Below, one piece after another: positions 25,201-37,200 of a stretch of 49,563 bases of DNA. The position numbers were made by a program, and so were the translations under genes. Numbering within the stretch: the stretch's first letter is position 1; each line of letters begins with the position of its first letter. Source of the DNA: Plakobranchus ocellatus (lineage: Eukaryota > Mollusca > Gastropoda > Plakobranchidae). The stretch lies in the NCBI GenBank assembly GCA_019648995.1, contig BLXT01000383.1, positions 322,887 through 372,449 of the forward strand. Reading direction: 5' to 3'. The notes below the pieces were generated by a model. That model saw nothing but the letters and a program-made list of their open reading frames with translations. It was not told where the DNA came from and ran no database searches.

Positions 25201-28200
25201 TAGCCTGGCTGCAGCAGCTGAAGAAGAAGCCACTAGACAAGCGAGCAGACGATGTTTTCCCTAACATTGACAAGCGCGAGAAGAGAATCAGGAAAAACTT
25301 ACAAGAGCAACAGGTGAAGTCAATGTGGAAATAGTGTGCGTTTCTGCCTTAGCCAATTACGAAGCAGTATTGTGCATAGACTAAAACACTAACAATGCTA
25401 GTATTGCCTTTCATTTGGCTAGGCCAGTCTTGTCCTTACACACATTTGCTGTCACTCTGTTTCTGTATTATAAAGCTCATGTAATAGTTTTTGCCAATAT
25501 CAACTAATTTTAAAAAATGTAGAAATGCCACTTTGGACTGTTTCAAAAACATGTTTTGTTTTTTTAATTATTAACATTTTTTTTTATATTAAATGTTTCC
25601 ATTCTATTTTTCTTTGGTTTTCTATTTTTTGTATAACGGCCCAGGAATATTGAGAATGACGAGGGCCCCCCTTTTTTTTTTAAAAATAGGAATTTTTTCT
25701 TAAAACCTCAATCCTACAGCCCGCCATTTGGGGGGGGGGGGGGAAGGAAGTTGTGTTCAGAAATCAGCATTGATTCTTAATTATTTTTTGTATTGTTTTT
25801 TCTTGTCAGGCCCATTATTTTTTGTTGACTTGATTTATCAATATCACTGTCTCTTCTCCCCTCCACAACCCCGACTCGTAAGGCTGAGATCCGCAGGCTG
25901 CAGGAGGCTAACAAGATGGCTAGCCAAGAAAGGCAGAAGTTGTTGCAACAGCATGAGGAAATTGCTCGCATCAAGGAGAACACGACAGCGGTACGTGTCC
26001 TTCAATAGTTGTTAGATATATATCTCTTTTATCCTAGAGACATGTATAAAACTGTCTCGACAGATTTTTTTCCTCTCCTATGAATTTATATAAAGTGCAC
26101 GCTGTCCAGTAGAGTATATACAGATAGTTGCATCCATTTTTAACATGTGTACATAACTATATCCATATAAGTGTCAATATTTTCTTTTATCTTTGTACCC
26201 TTATTTATTTTACTGAGTAACAAAAAGAGCCTAAACTGTAAGGAAAGTCAAGGAAGCAAAACGCTGAGATCAGTCTTAATGGTGGGCTGGGTGTAATGAG
26301 AAGAATCAGTCTCTGATCTGGATTGACACTATTATGTTTGTGTGTGTCTTGAGGCTAGCTCTAATGAGTCAGATGTCACTTAGAGCATTTTGGAGTTAAA
26401 AAAAGAATTTTTAAGTTTTTTTGTTCTTCTATGAAGTCTTTTTGTTTTCAGACATAAAAATCTTACATTTTGGATCAGAGTGAACATACCAAAAAAGAAA
26501 AAATAGGGGAAAGGAGAGAAAACACCACCAGATCCTGATCAGTGACCAATAGCAAGATGTAAAGTTCCTGACCAAATATCTTAGGTCAGAATCAATATAT
26601 TTTTACCTTGAGTCAGAATCAAGCTACTTTTATCTTGGATCAAAATCAGCATACCTTTCTCTTGAGTCAGAATCAAGGTACCTTTATCTTGGATCAAAAT
26701 CAATATACCTTTATCCTTGATTAGAATCAGCATGCCTTTGTCTTGAATCAGAATCAACATACCTTTATCTTGGATCAGAATCAGCATACCTTTGTCTTGG
26801 ATCAGAATCAACTTATCTTTATCTTGGATCAGAATCAACATACCTTTATCTGATGGCCATCACGGCAAGCTTCAGAGAGAAAAAAAGTTTTCTGGCTGTT
26901 TCAATGGTTGAAAAGATTCATTAGCACTGGTCTTGAGAGATATGATTTTGGTGGTATCTTTGTAATCTGTGCGGAAGTTCAGTATCTTATATGTAATCCT
27001 CTTTTCTGATATATTGTGCCAGACACTGAATAAGCTCAATGCTGAAAGTCCAATGAAGGGGAGACTAGCACGGCCCTCTGAAGTTCATACAGAGGATGAG
27101 GTAAGTAATGCTTAGTTCTGAACGAGAGGGAGCTGTGGTTATTAGAACTGGTTGAAATCATAAAAATTTGGAACCTTTAAACACATTGCATATAGGGAGT
27201 TTTAATTTGTTAAGTTAAGCGTTTTTTTGTTTTTTTTTTGTATGATTGTAAAAGTCACTGAGGACTGAAATGTGAATTGCCTTTATTTGTCTTCAGTATG
27301 AGAATGACTGGACCCATAAGTATAATTCGTCAATGGATCAGAGCAATTGTAGTATAATCATGGAATTTTGGGTTTGTATATTTAGCAACATTTGTCAGGT
27401 GAAGTTACAAAAAATAAAAATAAAAAAAAACCCCAACACAGCATTCTGGGAAACAAATAATTAGTTTGATAAATAATAATAAAAAATAGGGAAAGACAAA
27501 TACAACTTTAAATGGAGCAGACAATAAACATGGTTGTACCTTTAAAAATTTAAATGATCCTGAAAGTTTTACACGTAGTTCATAAATCGTATTAAAACTA
27601 GGAAAAGACAACTGCCAATTTGAACTTATAATAACAGGAAATAAAAATAAGGTCATACTTGAAAATAATAGAAGAAAAAGAATTAGAAATGTGAGATTAA
27701 CCAGCCAACACTGAGCAAACTTCTCATTTGTGTGGTCTCATTAGGTTGAAGAAGGATCGGATGCAGCTGAAGATCTGAAAGACTCCAAGTCCGATTCTGA
27801 AATGCACAGGGATGTGTCACCCAGCAAAAAGGCCAAGGGAGATAAGAAAAGCATGGAGAAGCAGCAGAAGCTTAGACTTGACCACAAGTGAGTGCATGCA
27901 GTTTGTTTGTTTGTTTGTCCAATATTTTAACCCACTGTTTACCCCAAGAAGTTGAAGTTTCATGTTGGCACATCTTTTACCACCAAATTTTCAGAAACAC
28001 TTGGGCATTCCCTCACCCAAGATAGGCTTTGTTAGTAAAGTTAAAAGATTCTCCTGCATACTTTTTACTTTGTATTTAAAATGAACTGGAAAGAAAACTC
28101 AGGTAGGAAGATTTCTTATCAATTTGAGTTTTGGGGAGGGGGGGAGTTGATAATGATGCGAAATAGGAAGCACATTTTAATTGCTTAATTTGGATGGCAA

Positions 28201-31200
28201 TATTTGATTTAAATAGTTTTGTGTTGATATCTAGGGGTCTTTTTTAAAACTTTCCTTGAACTCTTTCTAGACTAGAGCTTGTGAAGACTAGTCTGTATGG
28301 AAATAAAAAAGGAGCCTGTTTAATAATTGGAGTACTTTGTAAAAGCAGAAACAGTGCTCTTTTATCAATGTCTGCCTGACTTAGCAGTCAATACATTTGT
28401 CTGATGCTGCAGGTACATGACAGCTCGTGAGCAAAAGTTGTATGAGAGGAAGAAGCAGGCGGAGGAACTGCTGGAGTGGAAGAAACGGCTCGACGCTGAG
28501 GAGGCCAAGATCTACCAGCTGGAGAGGCAGGCTATGACTGCCTGGGGTCAGTCGGGCAGGGAGAGGAGAGGAGACAAGGACAAGGAGAAAAACAGGAAAG
28601 GTAAATGGGAGCAGAGAAAACACAAGCTTGCCTGCTTGGGTTGTATTTTTATTACATTGCACAGAGAAATTTAATTCATGTCTAAAAACCCACTTTGACT
28701 ATCCAGGATCTTTTCTGGGCTTTTTTTTTTTTAATCCTCAAAATTTGCAGTTTTTTTACTTTCAGCATGCTTTCAAATATATTTAGTTTTTGTTTTAAAA
28801 AATACCAAAACATTTGAAAGGAAGATTGTAAACATGAGTTAGCTTGATTTTCAGGATAGTTGATATGGTTTATCACTGTTAGCGTGATGAAAACTACATG
28901 GGCGTTGTACAAATTTTTCTAATAAGCTTCTCTTTTCAGATTTCAAATAAAATATTCAGTGTCTTTATGATTTCAAATCACAGATGCCGATTCAAGCCTA
29001 AATCAGCCTCTTAATTCACAAAAATTTTAAAGAGGAGGTGGGTAAGAATAAGCATCATTTTAATGCTGGAGGTGTTGAATTCTAAGTGTTAATTTGTGAA
29101 GTCAATGCAAGATTGAACAGTGGATAATTTTAAACCCAATTAATAATTATCATTCAGCTGAGGATACGAGCCTCATAGTTGTTTTTTTTTTTGTCTTTGA
29201 TGGCTAACAAAAGAGAATTTATAACACCTCGCTTTGCATCAGGTTTAGGATCCTATGAGTGGCATTATGATCTGCTGAACCCTGACCTACCTTATTTTCT
29301 GGTGCTCCACAGCAGGAGCAGCTGCAGCCAGTAAACCAGCATCCAGTATGGCCAGGCGAGGCACTCCTGTTGCTGCTACTGCAGCTGCTACAGCTGCCAC
29401 AGCTGATGACGTCTCCACAGCTGCCATATCGGAGCACCTTGCTTCGTCAGCCCATGATGAGACCATGCAGAAGGAGCTTGTCAAGGGAGAGACAGCAGTG
29501 AGAAAAGGTGGAAGAGTTAGTGGATCACCTGCTGCAGGTGAGGCTCTAGTTTGGTTTTTGTGTATGCAGTCCATAAAAAGATGATCTCAGGCTTTCAGGC
29601 CCTGCCAGAGGCGAAGGCGCTTGTGGCTAGGTTCAAACCTTTGACATGAGGGACCCTAAGATGTCAGGGTGGGCTCACTATCCACTATGCCACCTGTGCC
29701 CAAGACATAGTAGAAAGAAACTGGTTGCAGTTTATCTGTTCAGTTCTTTCATTTCAAAATTATTGGCATTTGAGCTCATGGAGCAGTTTCTTCAAGTACA
29801 AATATAAGCAGAGATGGATTCTGAGTAAAGTGGCTTCACGTGAGGTTTTCCACTAGCTTTGAATTTACTTTTCTTTGTTCTTTCAATTAATGACAGATTT
29901 TTTTGCTTGTTTCAATCAGAGCAATATGCTACAGAGGTAAATTTTATGGAGGTCAACATCAAGAGAGATATTTCCCTCGTATTTTTTGGGTTTTTTTTTT
30001 AAGCTTCCACAAAAGATGGCAACATCAAACAGCATTGATAATGATTTAGACTTGTAGCAACTGTCGACATACCCCTAATAGGTCATTGGAGTATATTAGT
30101 CCATTTGATATGTTAAAATAGAGACAACTTAATTTGAATTTCTCAGTAAAAAGTTGTATTTCATCTCTTGTTTAATTTTATTTATCTGATTAAATCTTAT
30201 AGAAAAAAGTTACATTGAGAACCTGCAAATGTGTTAAAATATCTCAACATTCACTGTATCTGGATGAGATTCCAGAATTTGTCCTGTATAAATTAGAACA
30301 AAGTTTGTTTTTTTTTTCATTTCTGTTGTAGCCAAGACAAGATCTCAGACAGTTCAAGGCTCCATCAGTGAAGTGATTTCTACACAGCTGAGCATGAGTC
30401 AGTCGGATACTGAGAACAACAAGTCAAGATCGAAAACATCAGCCATCACATCAGCAACTGGTGCAACTGCTGCCGCATCAGGTGGGGACGCGCGCAAGGC
30501 CAAACCAAGGACCCAGACGGCAACAACAGCAAGCGGCAGTGAGTCATCCATTCCAGAGGAGGTGCCATCTGCTTCCAGTGAGGAAAAGAAAAAGGTGAGA
30601 GCAGCAATAGACTCTTGGTGAACTATTAATAGTATTCTTAACCCTATCGGTAGGAGGTGTTTTATTATTGTATCCGTACATCAGGGGTAACTGAGTACCT
30701 CCACATTTTAATAGCAATGTAGTCTTATCCGAAGATGTGGGGTAATTGTGTGCCCCCATGCTGTAGGGTGAAACTATCGCTATATACCTATCCCTATGTC
30801 AGGGGCAACAAAATCACCCCATATTTTACATAGTAAAAAATAGAGGGTTTCGGAAATGACCTCAGGTCAGTTCAGTATTGATTTTCTGTCAATCATTATT
30901 ATGTAATCATATGTCTAATTGAATTTTTGAGGAATACTTAAAAGCTGAAAGAAAAATTCCCATTTTAAGTATTTTTTTAAAATTAAAAACAAGCCTTGGG
31001 GTAACAAAATTACCCCACATGTACGGATAGGGTTAATGCACTGAGGCAATTTTCCTGCGTACTCTTCAATTTTGTAATGTAAGAAATTTTACATCAGATA
31101 AATGTGTACTGTCATTTCAGGCATAATTAGTCAGATGCAAAGGCTTTGGTGTGACTAAAATGTCAAAAAGTGAGATGGTTGTCAAAATGCAGAAAAAACC

Positions 31201-34200
31201 CCTGATAAATGGGTGTAGGGAATTCATTTCCTTTTTGCACAGGTCACTTTCACTTTTTGCAGATATCAAAAGCCTGGAATCACAAGAGCATTCATGGGTT
31301 TTTTTTTTTTGTTTTTTTTTGTTTTGTTTTTTTTTAAGCGTTAGAAAATGTAACTCTACCAGTATCGTACCTTTTTTTTTAAAAATCTTTTTGCAATATA
31401 ACAAAAGTCTCGTTTTGCTGCAAAGTTTGTTGCGTGGAAATGATTTAGGTATTTTTCTTTACTTGATGTTTTTTTCTTCTACAATTTTTTACTTTCTTTA
31501 ACAGGCCCACGATTCCAGTGATGATACCCTCATCAACAGCTCGGCCAATGATGACTACGCTGACACTTTTGAGCATGATGCAACTCCAGTATCCTTGGCC
31601 AACCAGCGCAAGAAATCACCGGTTGGGAAGCTGCTGCCCCAGGGCAACTCTCCACTCCCTACACCGTGGTCTCGCAGCAAAACTGGCTCAGAGAGCGAGT
31701 CTGAGGATTCCATCTCTCACACAGGTAGGCTATCTCTCAGGTTTCTCAGTGAATTCCACCTCACATTGCAGACTCTTTATAAAGCAATGATGTAATGAAT
31801 TTTTTTTTTTCAAATGAAAATCCTAGTTTAATAGGGAAGAATTGCAATATCTCTGTCCAATGTTATCAAATGCGGTTTTTGGCTGTATAAATGATTTAGA
31901 ATGTTCAAACTGGGACTTCATGCTCCATTCTTACTAATCTCGATACAATCCAAAATTTTCAAAAACTTTTCTGAATATAAACCAAAGAAAGTGTGAGAAA
32001 AGAATATTGGTTTTTTTATTCTTTCTAAAATAATAAACAATGTCTGATCTATCTGGACAGTGGAAAGGCCCACCTCTTATACATGAGTTTCATAATTTTT
32101 TATTTTTTTCTTTATTTACATTTTTTTCTTCACTTTATTTTTATTTTATTTTACCTTTTTTTAAAAAATATATTAAAAGTGATGTTTTGTATAAAGTGGT
32201 TTTCATATGCTAAAGAAATTAAACTGTCTCTCTCTTCTACCTTTTTTTCCCAAACTGTAGAGACGATGTCTGATGCCAGTGACTATGAAGTCAGGATCAG
32301 ACAGCTCAGCGATGAACTCAGGCGCAGGCGCAAGGAAGTGGAGATTCTCAAGAAGGAGAGATCGCGACGCAAGAAAGAAAAGTTCAAGGCTCAGGAGGTG
32401 GCCCTGAAGAAACAGCTGGATGTGAGTCTTTTACGTTGTGAATGTGTCGAAGTTTCAAGCGAATGTGAATGACCAAAAAAATTGAAAGCTCTGATGTCTT
32501 AAAATGTAGAAATCATGTGACTTTTCACCAATTGAATAATAAAGTTTTGTTTATATGCGTAAAATTTTAACCTATTGTTCGTAAAAGTTACATAATCATG
32601 CTTTTTTTTTTTTATTGGAAATTTGTTGGTAACTTAAGCTTCAAATTAACATTCCTCTTTCTGCAGGCTTACAATATGTACATCCAGCAGTTGAAGGAGG
32701 AGAAGGATGACCTGGAGCACGAGCCGCCCCTGAAGTCAGTGGTCAGGCCTCAGATCAAACAGCCGGGCGCAGGAGCGGCAGGCAAAGGGACGCCACCAGC
32801 TCTGAGTGTTCGCCCAGCAAGTGGCAGTGGCAGTGCTGTTCGCCATGGAGATGAGGCAGCCAGCAACTCGTCCAGTTTTGAGGACATGAAAGATGGAACA
32901 GATTCCAATCAGACAAGCCCCTCTGTAGACCGTAAAGGTGCTTTCCTTCATCTCTTTGTTTTTTTGTTTTTTTTTTTTAGTTATTTCCATAATGAAACAC
33001 TTTGGAATTAAAACAGAAAAATGTCATACGAATCTGCTGTCAATAATTTGCGGAATAAATTACAACTGATAAATGGGATTGTGTGGTGCTAAGTTATCAT
33101 TATACTGTGGTATGTTACATTGCAGAATTTTTTTTAAAAACCATATTTTACTGCTTTTATTTTCCAGATGTAAAACTTTCACCAGTGGATGAGAAAGCCA
33201 AGAAAAAGGCAACGGTATCATTGATGGATCGCATTTCTGAAGGTTCTGAATCTGACAAGTCTGCACCCTCCAGAAAAGCTAAAGCTATCGTAGAAAAGAA
33301 GCCTCGAGAAGAGAGAGATGCCTCTGACAGAAGCTCCTCTAGTATGCAGGAAGTTATTGAGGAGGCTTCACAACTGGACAGTGCTGTCTCCAGCGAGAAG
33401 ACATCCTCTGCAGCTATGAAAATCAGGACATCTGCTCATGCAGGGAGAAGCACTATTGAGAACAGTGTGGACGGGCCAATGAAATCGCTGAAGGATGAGG
33501 ACGCCTCCTACAGCATGGATTTCTCCGATGGAGGCTCCACACTGGCCCAGAGCCATGGCAGGGTGCCTCTTGGTGGGCAAGCCCAAGGTCTGGTTGGCAA
33601 GGAGGCAGGTGCCTCAGAGATTTCAGAGCATATTGTTACAGAAGAAGCAAGCTCTGTTGCATCTGCTGCAAAGTCTCCTGCGTCCATATCCGCTCAGCTC
33701 AGGTTTGACTTCAAAGCAGGATCTAAAGGTGCTGATGGGCCTGTGTCCGCTGCAGAGAGTCTGCCCCCAAGCACGGGGATTCAGGAATCTGACAGCGAGA
33801 CAGAATCAAGGTGATTAAGTACATTTCTTTTTATCTGGCATAGAATTTTTTACTCTTTGGTTGCTTGTATCTTTTATTGATTTGTTTTTAGTACATGATT
33901 CTCATACCCTTGTTCACACAAGGTGATTTGCTAATAGATTTTATCTCTTTGTTTTCTGGAGTCATCAGAAATCATCCATTGCTTAAATTTAAAAGACAAA
34001 ATTAATGCAATCAATTTGAGAATCATCTTTGGGATTCTTGTCACAAAGTTGTAAACTCTTGCATTGTCTCTTGCCTCTGTTTTTGTCTGATCACCTCTTG
34101 TCTGAATGAATATCTTTTCATTTTTAAAAGTTAAATTATGAGCCACCAGCACTCTGTATTATTATTATTGATGTTATTTAAGAATCTGGCAATGTGGTTT

Positions 34201-37200
34201 TCAATTGATTTTTGCTTCTTCAGGGTCAACTCCTACCATACATCTGCCAAGTCGGAGGGCAGCTCCCGGCCCTCTAGTGAACGCTCTGTGGGCAGCCTTT
34301 CTTACAGTGCAGAGGATGATGAGGAAGACAATGAGAATGAGCAGGACGAGCAGCAAGACGAGGCCAGCTCTGCATCGGATAAAACGCCTGTGAAGGCAGC
34401 ATCTCCAGAAAAAAGCCTGCCACCCGTCCCTGGGGCAAAGGCAGCCAGTGCGACAGTTTCTTTCTCCAAGCCGACTGAGGAAGACATCAGTGAGCACATT
34501 TCAGCGAGCTTGCCGTCCATCTCTGACCGACAAGGGGGCGGAAGCCATTCCAACTCTCTTCCTAAAGACTCACAGGACATTTTGGACAAGTATGAAGTTT
34601 GATGGATCATGTATTTTCTTTTTTGTTTTATTAATGCTTCCATAAGTTTTCTTTGTGGGGAGGCAGAATTTGACAAATTGAGAAATTGTCTCTTATAGTT
34701 ATTGTTTGAAAACATAAAAAAGAGAATCTCTTTATTTTCATAACTGAGCAGCTGTGACTGCTTTACTCCAGTAACGCATCATCTTTTAATAGCTATCTAC
34801 TCCACTTCATACTTTATTTGTAAATATTGTTTTGTGGATTTGTTGCATGTATTAAAGAGATTTTCGGCGGTTTGTTTTTTTTTGTCTTGTTTTGTGTTTT
34901 TTCTGTTATTTTAAATCCTCAATTTACAAAGGATTGGTGATCTGAGCCCAGCCAGGCTGGGGAACTTCTATCTATGTAGCAATGCTTGATAAAAAATTCG
35001 CTTGGTGTGAAAACAAAGACAAGCTTATGTGCCTCAAAGAATCGCTACATTAAACATAATCACAAGAAAATCACATTGATCATAATTTACAATAATTGTA
35101 CCATTGAATTAAACATGATTATTGAAAATAGAAACATGAACAATAATCATAAACAATCTCAGCAACTGGGATTGTCAAAAATTGCAACATTAGACATAGT
35201 TATGAAAAAATTGCAATTCAACCATGATTAAGCTAAGGTGTATGAGAATCTTTCATATATTTTTGCTTCTAATTTTCTGTCCAGTTTACTCGGTTACCAG
35301 GAAGGAGAGAAGAGAGAAGAGGAGGAGGAGGACGACAGAACCCCAGTGCCCACACCCCGAGAAATGCTCCCTCTGGACGAGGATGAGGAGGAGAACCTGT
35401 CGCTCTTGATGACTGATCCCCTTGCTGACTTCACGCTGGGTGACAGAGTGTTGGTCTGGGATGGTCAGAGGGCTGGAACCCTTCGCTATAAAGGCAAGGT
35501 GGACTTTTCCCCAGGTATCTGGGCTGGGGTGGAGCTGGACAAACCTGAAGGGGACCATGATGGAATGCAAGAAGGAACCAGGTATTTCAGCTGTGCACCA
35601 GGTCATGGGGTCATTGTACAAGGGAGTGATATTATCAGTGCAGACAGAGACAAAGAGAATGGCCAAGTGCCGAGAGAGAGGCTGGTCAGTGAAGAGGGTA
35701 GGAGTCCTGATGAGAGCTTGACCACTGAGGACTCTAAGGTAGAGGAAGGTGTTGACAATGACAGGACAGTTTTACCTGCAAGAGATGAGTCTATACTCCA
35801 TTCTACTCCCCTTGCTTCACCTCTTAAGCGTGGTGGAGACAAGCCTACTGCAACGCCAGTAAAGCCTGCAGGTGAGAAACACAGCTCGAGCTTGCTGGCT
35901 GACACGATATCTGAGCAGCTGGAGGCTTCACTGGTACAGGAATCTCTGGATGCTGTAGTGGGAAGACTCTCCGCCCACTCATCACCATCTAAAAGAACTC
36001 CACCCCTTCCATCTACTCCGCCTCCTACACATGCACGGCCACAAGAGTCTGCTAACGGCTCAGAATTATGGGATAGTTTTGAACTTCCTGAAGACCCGTC
36101 GACGCTGACACCATCAAATTTAACAAAAAAGCCCAACAACTCCTCAGACTCTCCTTCCCCCTCATCCAAGCAGAGAACAGAACGGACCACAGATGGTGTG
36201 ATGCGTTCTCTCTTGGATGAGGCTATTTCGGACATGGTGACCATCAGAAAGCGAAAAGCCCAAACACTGGCATCAAGCCCTGAGCATGCCAGGTTAAACG
36301 GAGACCTCAACCATAAAGACAAGCAGGCATTGCTTGGCAACAAACTAGGCACTGACAATGATATTGATGACGATGATGACTTCTACAAAGAGAGTGAGGA
36401 CAAGGCAAGGGACAACGACTCTGGCCTCTCCCTGGATCCAGTCCACAGGCCGGCCTCTCCCGTCCCAGGAGAAGCTCCTACAGAGCAAGATGTAATGTTT
36501 TCATTCAGTCTCTAAAAAAAAATGTTTTCATCCTATCTTATGATCAGAGTGAAATGTCTTAAGCTCAGTCTGAATAAATCACAGGTCATGTTTTACTCAT
36601 TTCCTCCGGTGAAAGCTCCATGTAGAAGTGAACCCTTATAGTTTTTCAATACATGCAAAAGCAGTCTCTTACACTAATGTGCAAATCATTTGACAGATGA
36701 AAATGTTCAAACTTAGTTGAATACAGCTTTGTTTTCTTTTGCTGGGTGTGGGATGATTTTGCTGTACATTGAGGAATAGCAGGGCCTTTCATTGTGATGT
36801 GTATTGAAAGTTTTTTTTTATCTTTCTCTTAAAACCTTTTAGCGACAAGAATTGAACGATGAGCTGGCAGGTCTGTTTGGGGAGTACATCGATGATGACC
36901 TCGGCTTTGAGCAGCAGACGGAGACAGGCAGCAAGCTGGCAGCAGAGCAGCAAGGTTAGACAAACTATACAGACATAATGTAAAAATAATCATGCACATT
37001 CAGATATTCTCAAAAGAAATTGGAAATGTTTCACAAAAGAGTAAAAAAATGTATATGTTTAGAGTGGTACTGTTAATTCTTCCTTGTTTTGTGTTCACAA
37101 GTCCTCTTTTCTCAACGATCAGTGCTGGATGCAGCAGGTATCACAAATTCTTTCCTCCTTGTACATTCTTGATGGGATAAATTTCTTTTTTAGCAACATA

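Noticed and set aside
29588..29706. Functional tRNA gene
   Set aside because: A and B boxes are present but I could not pair a full acceptor stem or fold a clean anticodon arm; more likely a SINE relic.
31151..31501. 116-codon open frame before E31
   Set aside because: Low-complexity Phe/Leu content from T tracts; intronic.
35603..36358. A 251-codon minus-strand open frame
   Set aside because: It is the shadow of the large CEP350-like exon E36; no domain, no start context, and the plus frame has a clear CAP-Gly domain.
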